64,000 nucleotides of DNA from Mesorhizobium carmichaelinearum (GCF_900199455.1 NZ_FZQR01000014.1:62001-126000); one strand, 5' to 3'; shown: positions 33,890 to 42,319, counted from the stretch's first letter. Numbers and translations: made by a program. The notes: a model not told the origin generated them from the letters alone.

Positions 33890-34585
33890 TCAGCCACCGA
33901 CGGCCGGGGTCTCCCAGCCGTCGACCCAGATTTGCCGCAAACGGTCGCCTTCGCCCTTGAACCGTAGTCCCGTCGGCTGGCAATCCTCTATGCGGTCGCT
34001 GCGGAAATTGCGGATCGCCTGGCGCAGCTCGCACCAGGCGACGATGTTGGCGGTTTCGGCATAGTAGATGAGCGCGATCGGGCGGATGAGCCGCTCGGAG
34101 GCGCGGCCCATTTCGTCGCGATAGGAAAGATCGAGCTTCTCCTCGTCGCGGATGGCGCGGCGCACCAGCGCCAGGTCGATCGTGCCGGCCGAGGGTGCGG
34201 CGAAGCCCCAGGCATGCAGCGCATTGGCTTCGAATGTCTGGCGCAGCGGCGGCGGCACGGCGCCGGCGATCTTGCTGCTGACGCGCTTGGCCGCCTGCTT
34301 GAGCTCGTCGTCCCCCGTGCGCTCCAGCAGCGCCAGCGACAGCACAATCGCCTCCATCTCCTCGATCGAAAACATCAGTGGCGGCAGGTCGAAACCGGGG
34401 CGCAGGATGTAGCCGATGCCGCGCCCGCCCTCTATCGGCACGCGCATCGCCTGCAGCGCTGCGATGTCGCGATAGATCGAGCGGATTGTCACCTCCAGCT
34501 GCTCGGCAATCATGGCCGCCGTCACCGGCTGCCGCGCCAGCCGCAGGATCTGGATGATCTCGAACAGGCGTGACGCCTTGCGCAT
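33890..34585 (-). CDS. HTH/WYL domain transcriptional regulator (YafY-like)
   Basis: This 231-residue protein has an N-terminal winged helix (MRKASRLFEIIQILRLA, then TIRSIYRDIAALQAM) and a C-terminal WYL effector domain (LSYRDEMGRASERLIRPIALIYYAETANIVAWCELR). It is divergent from a LysE-type exporter. The shared region carries a strong inverted repeat that is probably its operator. The ligand is unknown. Confidence 0.9.
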   Translation of the reverse strand: MRKASRLFEIIQILRLARQPVTAAMIAEQLEVTIRSIYRDIAALQAMRVPIEGGRGIGYILRPGFDLPPLMFSIEEMEAIVLSLALLERTGDDELKQAAKRVSSKIAGAVPPPLRQTFEANALHAWGFAAPSAGTIDLALVRRAIRDEEKLDLSYRDEMGRASERLIRPIALIYYAETANIVAWCELRQAIRNFRSDRIEDCQPTGLRFKGEGDRLRQIWVDGWETPAVGG

Positions 34586-34606
34586 TTCCTCACCCGGCTC
34601 TCATCG

Positions 34607-34630
34607 CAACTGACACATCATTGTCAGTTG
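34607..34630. promoter_or_regulatory. Inverted repeat CAACTGACA-N6-TGTCAGTTG
   Basis: The two 9-bp arms are perfect reverse complements around a 6-bp spacer. They lie 22 bp before the WYL regulator and about 84 bp before the LysE gene. A further copy of CAACTGACA lies at 34706-34714, touching the LysE start codon. The regulator probably binds here and controls both genes. Confidence 0.6.
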
Positions 34631-34713
34631 GGTCGACCTATAGGACTGCCTATCGAATTGAAAATCAACAGGTTCCGCTGTGGCTTGGTGGAACGAGGCG
34701 ATGGGCAACTGAC

Positions 34714-35349
34714 ATGGGTTATGCGGAAAATCTCTGGCTTTTCTTTATCCTGCTGTTCGGCATCATCGCCGTTCCGGGTATGGACATGCTGTTCGTGCTG
34801 GCCAATGCGCTGACCGGCGGCCGCGACAGGGGCCTGGCCGCGACCGGTGGCATCATGGTCGGCGGCATGGTGCACACGCTGAACGGCGCCATCGGCGTCG
34901 GCCTGCTCATGCATTTCGTGCCGATCCTGTTCACGCCGCTGCTGCTGGCCGGCGCCGCCTACATGGCCTTCATCGGCATCACGCTGATGCGCAGCTCCAT
35001 CACCGTCGGTCATGACGGGCCTGTCGGCAGCCGTTCCGCCTGGAAGGCGTTTCGCCAGGGGCTGGTGACCTGCCTGATCAATCCGAAGGCTTATCTGTTC
35101 GTGCTCGCCGTCTATCCGCAGTTCCTGAAACCGGACTACGGCCCGATCTGGATGCAAGCGACCGTCATGGGCCTAATGACTGTCATCACGCAGGCCGCGA
35201 TCTATGGCGGGTTGGCGATATCAGCCGGCCGCAGCCGCAACCTTCTGATCGCCAATCCGCGGGCGACCGTTCTTGCCGGCCGGGCGGCCGGGCTGCTGCT
35301 CTTTGCGGTTTCGGTGTTCACCGCCTGGGAAGGGCTGAGGGCGGCGTAA
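34714..35349 (+). CDS. LysE family translocator
   Basis: This 211-residue inner-membrane protein has about six hydrophobic segments and the LysE/RhtB N-terminal motif (FGIIAVPGMDMLFVLANALTGGR). These proteins export amino acids or related small molecules. The ATG at 34714 gives the family-typical start; a longer frame from 34570 has a non-homologous leader. It is paired with the divergent WYL regulator. The substrate is unknown. Confidence 0.88.
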   Translation: MGYAENLWLFFILLFGIIAVPGMDMLFVLANALTGGRDRGLAATGGIMVGGMVHTLNGAIGVGLLMHFVPILFTPLLLAGAAYMAFIGITLMRSSITVGHDGPVGSRSAWKAFRQGLVTCLINPKAYLFVLAVYPQFLKPDYGPIWMQATVMGLMTVITQAAIYGGLAISAGRSRNLLIANPRATVLAGRAAGLLLFAVSVFTAWEGLRAA

Positions 35350-35354
35350 TCGTC

Positions 35355-35478
35355 GTTAGATCAGGATGACGTTTGGTTGAATCGTCGTCCTGATCTAACT
35401 CTTTGTTGGAGTATGATCTCTGGACAAACGAAAACCGTTTGTCCGAGAAAACCGGTTTCCACTTTTCGGGATCATGCT
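35355..35478. repeat. Dispersed intergenic palindromic repeat
   Basis: The first part is a stem of GTTAGATCAGGA (35355-35366) with TCCTGATCTAAC (35388-35399). The second part includes AGTATGATC and GATCATGCT ends enclosing AACCGGTTTCCACTTTTCGG. Both halves are familiar repeat sequences of rhizobial intergenic DNA. It lies between the LysE gene and the convergent DAHP synthase gene and may act as a terminator for both. Confidence 0.7.
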
Positions 35479-35509
35479 CTGGCGCCGCCCCTCCCACATC
35501 GCCATCCAA

Positions 35510-36601
35510 TCAGGCAGCGCCCTGCCGGTTTTCAAGCATGGCGCGGCGTGCCGAACGGCGCCATTCGACAGCACCGGCAAGGCCGTGCAGCACGGTCTCG
35601 GTGGTCGCCCAGTCGATGCAGCCATCGGTGATGCTCTGGCCGTAGACGAGCGGCTTGCCGGGCACCACGTCCTGCCGGCCGGCGACGAGATTGCTTTCGA
35701 TCATCAGGCCGATGATGCGCTCGTCGCCCGCCGCCACCTGGCCCGCCACGTCGGCCGCGACCTTGGGTTGGTTCTCGGGCTTCTTGCTCGAGTTGGCGTG
35801 GCTGACATCGATCATCAGCCGGGGCGCGACACCGATGCGGGCGAGTTCGACCGAGGCCGCCTCGACGCTTGCCGCGTCGTAGTTCGGCTGGACGCCGCCG
35901 CGCAGGATGACATGGCAGTCCTCATTGCCGGTGGTCGTCGCGATGCCGCTGCGTCCGCCCTTGGTCACCGCCATGAAATGATGCGGCTGGGCGGCGGATT
36001 TCACCGCCTCGCCGGCGATCCTGAGATTGCCGTCGGTGCCGTTCTTGAAGCCGACCGGGCAGGACAGGCCCGAGGCCAGCTCGCGGTGGATCTGGCTCTC
36101 GGTCGTGCGCGCGCCGATCGCGCCCCAGGCGACGAGGTCGGCAATGTATTGCGGGGTGGTCATGTCGAGGAATTCGGTCGCCGCCGGCAGGCCGAGATTG
36201 TTGACGGCCGACAGCACATTGCGCGCCATCCTGAGCCCCTTGTCGATGTTGAAGCTGCCGTCGAGGTCCGGATCGTTGATCAGGCCCTTCCAGCCGACCG
36301 TGGTGCGCGGCTTCTCGAAATACACGCGCATCACGATCTCGAGCCGGTCGGACAGGGTCTCGCGCAGCGCCGCCAGACGGCTGGCATAGTCAACGGCCGC
36401 GACCGGATCGTGGATCGAACAGGGGCCGACGACGACAAGCAACCGGTCGTCGGTGCCGTTCAAGATGGCATGGATGGCATTGCGTGACGCGCTGACGGTG
36501 CGCGTTGCCGTCAGCGTGCGCGGGATCTCCCGCATCACCTGGTCCGGCGTGCTCAGTTCTCGGATTTCCTTGACCCGAAGGTCGTCTGTGGTGGTCAACA
36601 C
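35510..36601 (-). CDS. Class I (AroFGH-type) DAHP synthase
   Basis: This 363-residue enzyme condenses phosphoenolpyruvate and erythrose 4-phosphate, the first step of aromatic amino acid synthesis. Class I markers are VVGPCSIHDPVAAVDYA, KPRTTVGWKG, the metal-site region GIATTTGNEDCHVILRGG and DVSHANSSK. Translation starts at a GTG (36601) behind AGGAG at 36611-36615. The preceding leader encodes a short Tyr-Trp-Tyr-Phe peptide and a terminator, which suggests attenuation by aromatic amino acids. Many rhizobia use a plant-type class II enzyme, so this could be a second isozyme. The name aroF or aroG cannot be decided. Confidence 0.93.
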   Translation of the reverse strand: MLTTTDDLRVKEIRELSTPDQVMREIPRTLTATRTVSASRNAIHAILNGTDDRLLVVVGPCSIHDPVAAVDYASRLAALRETLSDRLEIVMRVYFEKPRTTVGWKGLINDPDLDGSFNIDKGLRMARNVLSAVNNLGLPAATEFLDMTTPQYIADLVAWGAIGARTTESQIHRELASGLSCPVGFKNGTDGNLRIAGEAVKSAAQPHHFMAVTKGGRSGIATTTGNEDCHVILRGGVQPNYDAASVEAASVELARIGVAPRLMIDVSHANSSKKPENQPKVAADVAGQVAAGDERIIGLMIESNLVAGRQDVVPGKPLVYGQSITDGCIDWATTETVLHGLAGAVEWRRSARRAMLENRQGAA

Positions 36602-36641
36602 GGCTTTCTGCTCCTGATTTTAGGAGACCTGCCGGCTGAAA

Positions 36642-36667
36642 CAAAAAAGCCGCCAGGTCTGGCGGCT
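36642..36667 (-). terminator. Intrinsic terminator/attenuator before the DAHP synthase gene
   Basis: Read on the minus strand, AGCCGCCAG pairs with CTGGCGGCT and is followed by six U residues, a classic intrinsic terminator. The first arm can instead pair with an identical CTGGCGGC inside the leader peptide (minus strand of 36714-36721), giving an antiterminator. This mutual exclusion is the signature of attenuation. Confidence 0.8.
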
Positions 36668-36691
36668 GTTCGGATGTTGTTGCTGCAATCT

Positions 36692-36772
36692 TCAGATCGA
36701 GCGCAATCCTCCCGCCGCCAGCGAGCTGCTAAAGTACCAATAGGTGGCGGACAGGTGGATCATGCGGCTCAT
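36692..36772 (-). CDS. Leader peptide with TYWYF run, DAHP synthase attenuator
   Basis: This is a 26-codon frame that begins MSRMIHLS, contains Thr-Tyr-Trp-Tyr-Phe at residues 10-14 and ends GGLRSI. It is followed within 25 bp by the terminator before the DAHP synthase gene. Four aromatic codons together are highly unlikely by chance in this position. Ribosome stalling at them when charged Tyr, Trp or Phe tRNA is scarce would free the antiterminator arm. No strong ribosome-binding site is visible before either ATG (36772 or 36763). Confidence 0.7.
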   Translation of the reverse strand: MSRMIHLSATYWYFSSSLAAGGLRSI

Positions 36773-36794
36773 ATAGTCGAAGCGGAGGCGTTTG

Positions 36795-37031
36795 TCACGT
36801 GCCTGATGATAGGAGATCGGCGCCGCGCAGCGGGGAGTCCAGAAGGAACTCCGCAAGGGTACCCTTTCGCGCCGTTTTCCGGTGCCATTCTTCGGCCGAG
36901 ACGACAACCACAATTGGTTTGCCGTTTCTGGTTATCGTCTGCGGCAAGGACTGCGCCTGGTTAACAACCTCTGAGAACCGGGCTTTTGCCCTCGTGACAG
37001 TCCAATTGGTATCTTTGGCCCCAGACAGCAT
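36795..37031 (-). CDS. Phd/YefM family antitoxin, orphan
   Basis: This protein of about 78 residues has the Phd/YefM pattern WTVTRAKARFSEVVNQAQ, then PQTITRNGKPIVVVVSAEEW, with a C-terminal toxin-binding tail. The frame can extend to 37112, but the ATG at 37031 gives the normal antitoxin start. The expected partner toxin (VapC PIN domain or Doc) is not downstream: the DAHP synthase leader begins within 25 bp. It may be a solitary regulator, or the remnant of a lost pair. Confidence 0.82.
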   Translation of the reverse strand: MLSGAKDTNWTVTRAKARFSEVVNQAQSLPQTITRNGKPIVVVVSAEEWHRKTARKGTLAEFLLDSPLRGADLLSSGT

Positions 37032-37185
37032 TCCACCCTCATAAGTGTTCTGACTACGTGAATATGCGGGAATGGCGATATTGCGGCAACAGGGGCTTTT
37101 TGAAACCCGCATGCGTTGCCTGGTGCGGACAGGTCACGTCTGCACTAGTATTTTCAGGTCGTCTCAGCCGACGAATGGCAGAACC

Positions 37186-37980
37186 CTACTCGCCAATCAC
37201 TCCGGCAATGTTCTGGTCGTAGTCGACCAGCGACCCGGTCATGACGCCGGCCTGCGGGCTGATCATGTAGGTGATCAGCCGGGCGAGCTGTGCCGGCTTC
37301 ACCAGCTGGCCCATCGGTTGCGCGGCCTCGGCCTTTTCCAGCCAGTCATCCGGCGCATCGTGCCATTTCTTCTGCACGATCGCCTCGCCCTCCGTGTCCA
37401 TCCAGCCGGGCAGCACGGCATTGCAGCGGATGCGGTTCTTTCGATAGGAGCTGGCGACATTCTTGGTCAACGTCATCAGCGCGCCCTTGCTGGTGGAATA
37501 GGGCGTGAGGAAGGACTGGCCGGCATGTGCCGACATCGACAGCACGTTGACGATCGAGCCCGGTGCCTTGCGCTCGAGGAGATGGGCGACCAGCCCCTGC
37601 ATCAGGAAGAACGGGCCGCGCACATTGGTGTCGAAGATCTGGTCGAAAAGCTCTTCCGAGGTTTCGACCAGCGAGCCGCGTGCCGAGGTAGCGGCGGCAT
37701 TGACCAGCGCATTGAGCGTGCCGAAATGCGCAAGCGCGGTCGACACCGCGCGCTTGCAATCGGCCACCTTGGCGACGTCGGCGCCGATGAAGATCGCGTC
37801 GACGCCTGACTTCTTGAAGTGGGCGACCGCCTTGTCGCCCTTCTCCTGCGAGCGTCCGAAGAGCGCCAGCGCCCGGCAGCCCTCGTCGGCCAGCGCCTCG
37901 GCGACCGCGAAGCCGATGCCTTGCGCGCCGCCGGTGACGATGGCGCGTGTCTGTGAGTTACGATTGGCGGATGCGCTCAT
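37186..37980 (-). CDS. SDR family oxidoreductase
   Basis: This 264-residue classical short-chain dehydrogenase has TGGAQGIG near residue 16, NVRGPF, a catalytic serine in NVLSMSAHAG and YSTSK. It lies 36 bp downstream of idhA on the same strand, so it probably belongs to the inositol or rhizopine genes and may oxidise an inositol derivative. The substrate is unknown. Confidence 0.9.
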   Translation of the reverse strand: MSASANRNSQTRAIVTGGAQGIGFAVAEALADEGCRALALFGRSQEKGDKAVAHFKKSGVDAIFIGADVAKVADCKRAVSTALAHFGTLNALVNAAATSARGSLVETSEELFDQIFDTNVRGPFFLMQGLVAHLLERKAPGSIVNVLSMSAHAGQSFLTPYSTSKGALMTLTKNVASSYRKNRIRCNAVLPGWMDTEGEAIVQKKWHDAPDDWLEKAEAAQPMGQLVKPAQLARLITYMISPQAGVMTGSLVDYDQNIAGVIGE

Positions 37981-38016
37981 CGCTTTGCTCCTGGGCGTGG
38001 GTCCGGATTCCGGTTC

Positions 38017-39012
38017 TTACTTGTCGAGACGAACGGTCTTGCCCGTCGTCGCCGACTTCAGCGCCGCATCGGCCAGCTTCAGCGCCACGAGGCCGTCGGC
38101 GCCGCTCGGAGCCGCCTTCTTTCCGGACGTCGCGGCGGCGATGAACGAGGCGATCTCATTGGCATAGGCGTCGAGATAGCGGGTCATGAAGAAGTCGTGC
38201 AGCGGCGGGCGCGTGTAGCCCTTGTCGTTTGCCACTTCGATCGACACCGGCCGCTGATTCTCGGCCGCGACCATGCCTTTCGAGCCGTGCACCTCGATGC
38301 GCTGGTCGTAGCCATAGGTGGCGCGGCGCGAATTGGAGATGACGGCCTGCTTGCCCGAAGCGGTCTCCAGGATGACGCTGACCGAGTCGAAATCGCCGGC
38401 CTCGCCAATCTTCTTGTCGACCAGCACCGAAGCGTGCGCGCTGACTGCCACCGGCTCCTCGCCGAGCAGGAAGCGCGCCATGTCGAAATCATGGATGGTC
38501 ATGTCGCGGAAAATGCCGCCCGAGCGCTTGATGTAGTCGAGCGGCGGCGCGCCGGGATCGCGCGAGGTGATGGTGACCATCTCGACCGTGCCGATAGCGC
38601 CATCGTCGATCGCCTTGCGCACCGCGGCGAAGTGCGGGTCGAAGCGTCTGTTGAAGCCGACCATCAGCGTCGCCTTAGCCTTCTCGACCACGGCCAGGCA
38701 CTTTTCCACCCGCTTGACGTTCAGGTCGATCGGCTTCTCGCAGAAGATCGCCTTGCCGGCCTTGGCGAAACGCTCGATCAGATCGGCATGGGTGTCGGTC
38801 GGCGTGCAGATGACGACGGCGTCGATGTCTTTGGATTTTTCGATGGCGTCGATGGTGCGCACCTCGGCGTCGTAGGCGCTTGCCAGCTCTTTTGCCGCCT
38901 TCTCGAAGGCGTCGGCTACGGCAACCAGTTTGGCCTGCGGATTGGAGCCGACGGCGCGGGCGTGGACCTTGCCGATGCGGCCGGCGCCGAGGAGGGCGAA
39001 ACGAACAGTCAT
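38017..39012 (-). CDS. idhA: Myo-inositol 2-dehydrogenase
   Basis: This 331-residue Gfo/Idh/MocA family enzyme oxidises myo-inositol to scyllo-inosose with NAD. Landmarks are LLGAGRIGKVHARAV at the N-terminus, FCEKPIDLNVKRVEK near residue 93, GFNRRFDPHF and the MTIHDFDMARFLLGE segment with aspartate and histidine. It matches rhizobial IdhA well. It lies downstream of the transporter genes on the same strand, 118 bp after the ATPase gene. Confidence 0.94.
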   Translation of the reverse strand: MTVRFALLGAGRIGKVHARAVGSNPQAKLVAVADAFEKAAKELASAYDAEVRTIDAIEKSKDIDAVVICTPTDTHADLIERFAKAGKAIFCEKPIDLNVKRVEKCLAVVEKAKATLMVGFNRRFDPHFAAVRKAIDDGAIGTVEMVTITSRDPGAPPLDYIKRSGGIFRDMTIHDFDMARFLLGEEPVAVSAHASVLVDKKIGEAGDFDSVSVILETASGKQAVISNSRRATYGYDQRIEVHGSKGMVAAENQRPVSIEVANDKGYTRPPLHDFFMTRYLDAYANEIASFIAAATSGKKAAPSGADGLVALKLADAALKSATTGKTVRLDK

Positions 39013-39130
39013 GGATATTTCCTCTAGGGATGGGTTCGAGAGCGTTGTGTCCGCACCTTCCTGTCAGGGAAAGGTGGCTGGGTATTTTCTGGGCGCGGCA
39101 GATCGTCCCGGAACCGGGCAACCACGCGCC

Positions 39131-39898
39131 TCAAGCCGCGAGTTCCGCCTCTCCGGTCTTGGCGCCGGTGATGTAGGAGACGATGTCCTGGCCGTCGGTG
39201 TTCTCCTTGCGCAGATTGGCGACGATGCGGCCGCGCCGGAAGACGACGATACGGTCGCACAGGTCGAACACCTGGCGCATATTGTGGCTGATCAGGATCA
39301 GCGGCTCGCCATTGTCCTTCAGCGTGCGGATGATGTTTTCGACCTGCGCCGTCTCCTGCACGCCGAGCGCGGCGGTCGGCTCGTCCATGATGATCAGCTT
39401 GGAAGCGAAGGTCGCCGTCCTGGCAATCGCCACGCACTGGCGCTGGCCGCCCGACATGTGACGGATGGTGTTCGACAGATTGGGGATTTTCACCGCGGTG
39501 CGCACGAGCGCCGCTTCGGTCGCCTTGCGCATATATTTGCGGTCGAGGATCGAGAAGGGGCCCAGATTGAACAGCACCTTTTCGCGGCCAAGGAACAGGT
39601 TCGACGGCACGTCGAGATCATCGGCCAACGCCAGGTTCTGGAACACCGTCTCGATGCCCGCCGTGCGGGCCTCGATCGGGCCGGTGAAATTCACTTCCTT
39701 GCCGTCGAACCAGACCTTGCCGCTGGTGCGTTGCTCTACAGCCGTGATCTGGCGCACGAAGGTCGACTTGCCGGCGCCATTGTCGCCCATGATGGCGACA
39801 TGCTCGCCCTTGCGCAGCTCGAAATTGGCGCCTTCCAGCGCATGCACGCCGCCATAGCGCTTGGTCAGGTTTTCAGTCTTCAGGACGATGTCTGACAT
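39131..39898 (-). CDS. Inositol-type ABC transporter ATP-binding protein (single ABC domain)
   Basis: This 255-residue protein has one ABC domain: Walker A GDNGAGKST near residue 39, signature MSGGQRQ, Walker B LIIMDEPTAALG and the switch histidine in LISHNMRQ. Most sugar importers of this class use a fused two-domain ATPase of about 500 residues, as at 17327; this one would act as a homodimer. The ATG at 39898 lies 3 bp after the permease stop. It is the energy subunit of the inositol or rhizopine importer. Confidence 0.93.
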   Translation of the reverse strand: MSDIVLKTENLTKRYGGVHALEGANFELRKGEHVAIMGDNGAGKSTFVRQITAVEQRTSGKVWFDGKEVNFTGPIEARTAGIETVFQNLALADDLDVPSNLFLGREKVLFNLGPFSILDRKYMRKATEAALVRTAVKIPNLSNTIRHMSGGQRQCVAIARTATFASKLIIMDEPTAALGVQETAQVENIIRTLKDNGEPLILISHNMRQVFDLCDRIVVFRRGRIVANLRKENTDGQDIVSYITGAKTGEAELAA

Positions 39899-39900
39899 GG

Positions 39901-40977
39901 TCAAGCCCTCAATGCCCGCAGGCGCTGGCGCCACTGGTCGAGAACGACGGCACCGACAATGATCACGCCCTTGACCATCTCCTGGTAGTAGGCGTCGAGG
40001 CGCAGGAAGGTGAAGCCGGAGATGATGACACCGAAGATCAGCGAGCCGATCACCGTGCCGACGATCGAGCCCCGGCCGCCCGACAGCGAGACGCCGCCGA
40101 TGACCGCCATGGCGATCGCGTCGAGTTCGTACATCACGCCCATGCCGGACTGAGCGGTGAGGTTCTTGGAGGAAAGCACCACCGCGGCGAGCGAGGCGAG
40201 AATGCCGGCGATGACGTAAACCAGGATCTTGTGGTTGGCGATCTTGATGCCGGACATGCGCGCGGCGTCTTCGTTGGAGCCGATCGCGTAACAATGCTTG
40301 CCGTATCTTGTGTAGGTCATGATCAGCTGGAACAGGATAGCCAGCGACAGGAAGATGATGACAGGCATCAGGCCCTTGCCGATCGCGGCGAAACCGTCGG
40401 TGGGAAACGAGATCGGCTGGCCCTTGGACCACCATTTGGCAATGCCGCGCGCGGTGACCATCATGCCGAGCGTGGCGATGAACGGCGGAATGCGCGTGTA
40501 GGCGATCAGTGAGCCATTGACCAGGCCGGCGAGCAGGCCGCAGCCGATCGCCACCAGCACCGGCACGATGACCGGCAGGTCGGTCCAGCCTTGCGCCAGG
40601 AACATCGCCTTCGGGTTGGGATTGCCGTTGACGGTCGCCACCTGGGCGAAACTCATGGCGATCATGGCGGTCGCGCCGACGATCGAGCCGGAAGACAGGT
40701 CGATGCCGCCGCAAATGATGACTTGCGTCACGCCGATGGCGATGATGCCGACGATCGACACCTGCAGGATAATGATCTGCAGGCGCGCCTCGTTGAAGAT
40801 GCCCGAGACGTCGCTGCGGGTGTTGAACAGGAAACTGTCGCCGAGAAAGATGCGGCCGATCGCTTCGAAGATGACAACGAGGATGACGAGCGCCAGGAAG
40901 ACGTTGAATTCGGCCGGCCATGCGCGCTTCTTCGCATCGTAGGTGAGCCCTCCGACGCCATGAGATGTCTGTGCCAA
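39901..40977 (-). CDS. Inositol-type ABC transporter permease
   Basis: This 358-residue BPD_transp_2 permease has a hydrophilic N-terminal tail, GGIDLSSGSIVGATAM near residue 93 and IAMAVIGGVSLSGGRGS near residue 288. It forms the membrane channel with the ATPase downstream (3 bp away) and the binding protein upstream. Only one permease gene is present, so a homodimeric channel is expected. Confidence 0.93.
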   Translation of the reverse strand: MAQTSHGVGGLTYDAKKRAWPAEFNVFLALVILVVIFEAIGRIFLGDSFLFNTRSDVSGIFNEARLQIIILQVSIVGIIAIGVTQVIICGGIDLSSGSIVGATAMIAMSFAQVATVNGNPNPKAMFLAQGWTDLPVIVPVLVAIGCGLLAGLVNGSLIAYTRIPPFIATLGMMVTARGIAKWWSKGQPISFPTDGFAAIGKGLMPVIIFLSLAILFQLIMTYTRYGKHCYAIGSNEDAARMSGIKIANHKILVYVIAGILASLAAVVLSSKNLTAQSGMGVMYELDAIAMAVIGGVSLSGGRGSIVGTVIGSLIFGVIISGFTFLRLDAYYQEMVKGVIIVGAVVLDQWRQRLRALRA

Positions 40978-41078
40978 TCTTCTATCCTCCGTCAGCCGCG
41001 GTCGTTCCTCGCGCGTTCAGGCGCTGAGGGAAAGGGGAGCGGCGCTGTCTTTTGCGCGCCGCTCCGTATGTCCGTGGC

Positions 41079-42020
41079 TCAGTTCTTCTTCATGAACTTG
41101 TCAATGTTCGCCGGCGTGACAAGCTGGAACGGGATATAGACCTTGTGTTCGACCTTCTCGCCCTTGGCCAGCTTCAGCGCCGCGTCCAGGGCGCCTGCGC
41201 CCTGGCCAGCCGCATCCTGGAACACGGTCGCATCAAGGTCGCCCGCCTTCATCGCCACAAGCGCGTCCTGGGTGGCGTCCACACCACCGACGACAACGGT
41301 CTTCATGTCGATGTTGGCGGCCTTCATCGCCTGGATGGCGCCGATGGCGCTTTCGTCGTTGTTGGCGATCACGCCATCGAACTTCTTGCCGGTCGACAGC
41401 CAGTTTGTCATCAGGTTCTGGGCTTCGTCGCGGTTCCAGTTCGACGTCTGCTTGTCGATGATCTTGATGAAGCTGCAATCCGGCGTGGCGATCACGTTGT
41501 CGATGTCCTTGGTTCGCTGCACGGCGGCCTGGTTGGAGAGCTCGCCCATGATCACATAGACATTGGCTTCCTTCTTGCCGGCTTCCTTGAACAGGCGGCA
41601 GACTTCCTTGGTCTCGAGCGTGCCGGAATCGGCCTCGTTCGAGGCGACGAAGGCTTGGTTGTCGGGCAGCGTGTTCACATTGACCGGCTCGCGGTTGACA
41701 TAGACGAGCGGGATTTTCGCCGCGGCGGCGGCATCGGACATCGCCTGCGTCGCCGAGGTGTCGACCGGGTTGACGATGATCGCGTCGACGCCCGAGGCCG
41801 CGAAGTTCTTGATCTGGTCGAGTTGCTTGGCGACGTCGTTCTGCGCGTCCTCGACTTGCAGCTCGACGCCGCTCATGCCCTTGGCCTGTGCGATCATCCC
41901 GTTGCGCAGCACGGTGAGGAAGTTGTCGTCGAACTTGGCCATCGATACGCCGATCTTGGCGGCCATGGCCGATGAACTCATCAGCGCCGCGAAGGCGACG
42001 CCCAAAAGCAGTTTCTTCAT
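41079..42020 (-). CDS. Inositol/rhizopine-type periplasmic binding protein
   Basis: This 313-residue precursor has a signal peptide (cleavage near SSSAMAAK) and a type I sugar-binding fold. Ligand-site landmarks are GVSMAKFDDNFLTVLRNGM, IVNPVDTSATQ, YVNREPVN and FDGVIANNDESAIGAIQAM. Its context with idhA, iol genes and mocDEF suggests myo-inositol (IbpA-like) or rhizopine (MocB-like) as ligand; the two proteins are related and I cannot tell them apart by eye. Confidence 0.92.
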   Translation of the reverse strand: MKKLLLGVAFAALMSSSAMAAKIGVSMAKFDDNFLTVLRNGMIAQAKGMSGVELQVEDAQNDVAKQLDQIKNFAASGVDAIIVNPVDTSATQAMSDAAAAAKIPLVYVNREPVNVNTLPDNQAFVASNEADSGTLETKEVCRLFKEAGKKEANVYVIMGELSNQAAVQRTKDIDNVIATPDCSFIKIIDKQTSNWNRDEAQNLMTNWLSTGKKFDGVIANNDESAIGAIQAMKAANIDMKTVVVGGVDATQDALVAMKAGDLDATVFQDAAGQGAGALDAALKLAKGEKVEHKVYIPFQLVTPANIDKFMKKN

Positions 42021-42166
42021 TGTATCTCTCCTCCACTTTTGGTGTCCGGTTGCACCGATCTATCCGGAATCCCCGATCTCCCCGGGGAATCTCTCCCTGA
42101 TATCGTTTCGTCCCGCGCGGCATTCCCTGCCTGTGCTGGAACGCCAAACCCTCTGTTTGAAACAGA

Positions 42167-42178
42167 CGTTCCGGAACG
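42167..42178. promoter_or_regulatory. Palindrome CGTTCCGGAACG upstream of the binding-protein gene
   Basis: This is a perfect 12-bp palindrome with a central CG, the usual shape of a LacI-family operator. It lies 147 bp before the binding-protein gene. A possible one-mismatch IolR site, GAAATATTTATTCC, is at 42203-42216. These are the only features I see in the 299-bp gap 42021-42319 apart from the repeated element at 42282. Confidence 0.4.
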
Positions 42179-42281
42179 AAAGAACCAAAATGTACAGTTG
42201 GTGAAATATTTATTCCATTCCGGCGGAACGTCAAGGGCGATTCCGCAGCCTGCCGCCGGATTTTCGGATCGTTCTGATGGA

Positions 42282-42294
42282 TTCTATCATTTCC
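42282..42294. promoter_or_regulatory. Repeated element TTCTATCATTTCC (copy 1)
   Basis: This 13-mer is the exact reverse complement of 43398-43410 upstream of the LacI gene. It lies 262 bp before the binding-protein gene. An exact 13-bp match in the two promoter-bearing gaps flanking a LacI gene suggests a regulator site. Confidence 0.45.
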
Positions 42295-42319
42295 GGCCGC
42301 TGCTCTCGCGCGGGAAAGG

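Noticed and set aside
36855..36872. Palindrome AAGGGTACCCTT as a further LacI-type operator
   Set aside because: It lies inside the antitoxin coding sequence and shares only GGTACC with the operators. GGTACC encodes Gly-Thr or its complement and recurs in many genes here.
36692..36913. A 73-codon minus-strand frame that contains the aromatic leader peptide, as a toxin partner for the antitoxin
   Set aside because: Most of it overlaps the antitoxin in another frame and shows no PIN or Doc motif. Only the last 26 codons make sense, as the attenuator leader.
39131..40921. A 596-codon frame joining the ABC ATPase to sequence opposite-frame within the permease gene
   Set aside because: The true ATPase starts at 39898 (MSDIVLKTENL). 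Upstream of that the frame is an out-of-frame reading of the permease, not a fusion.
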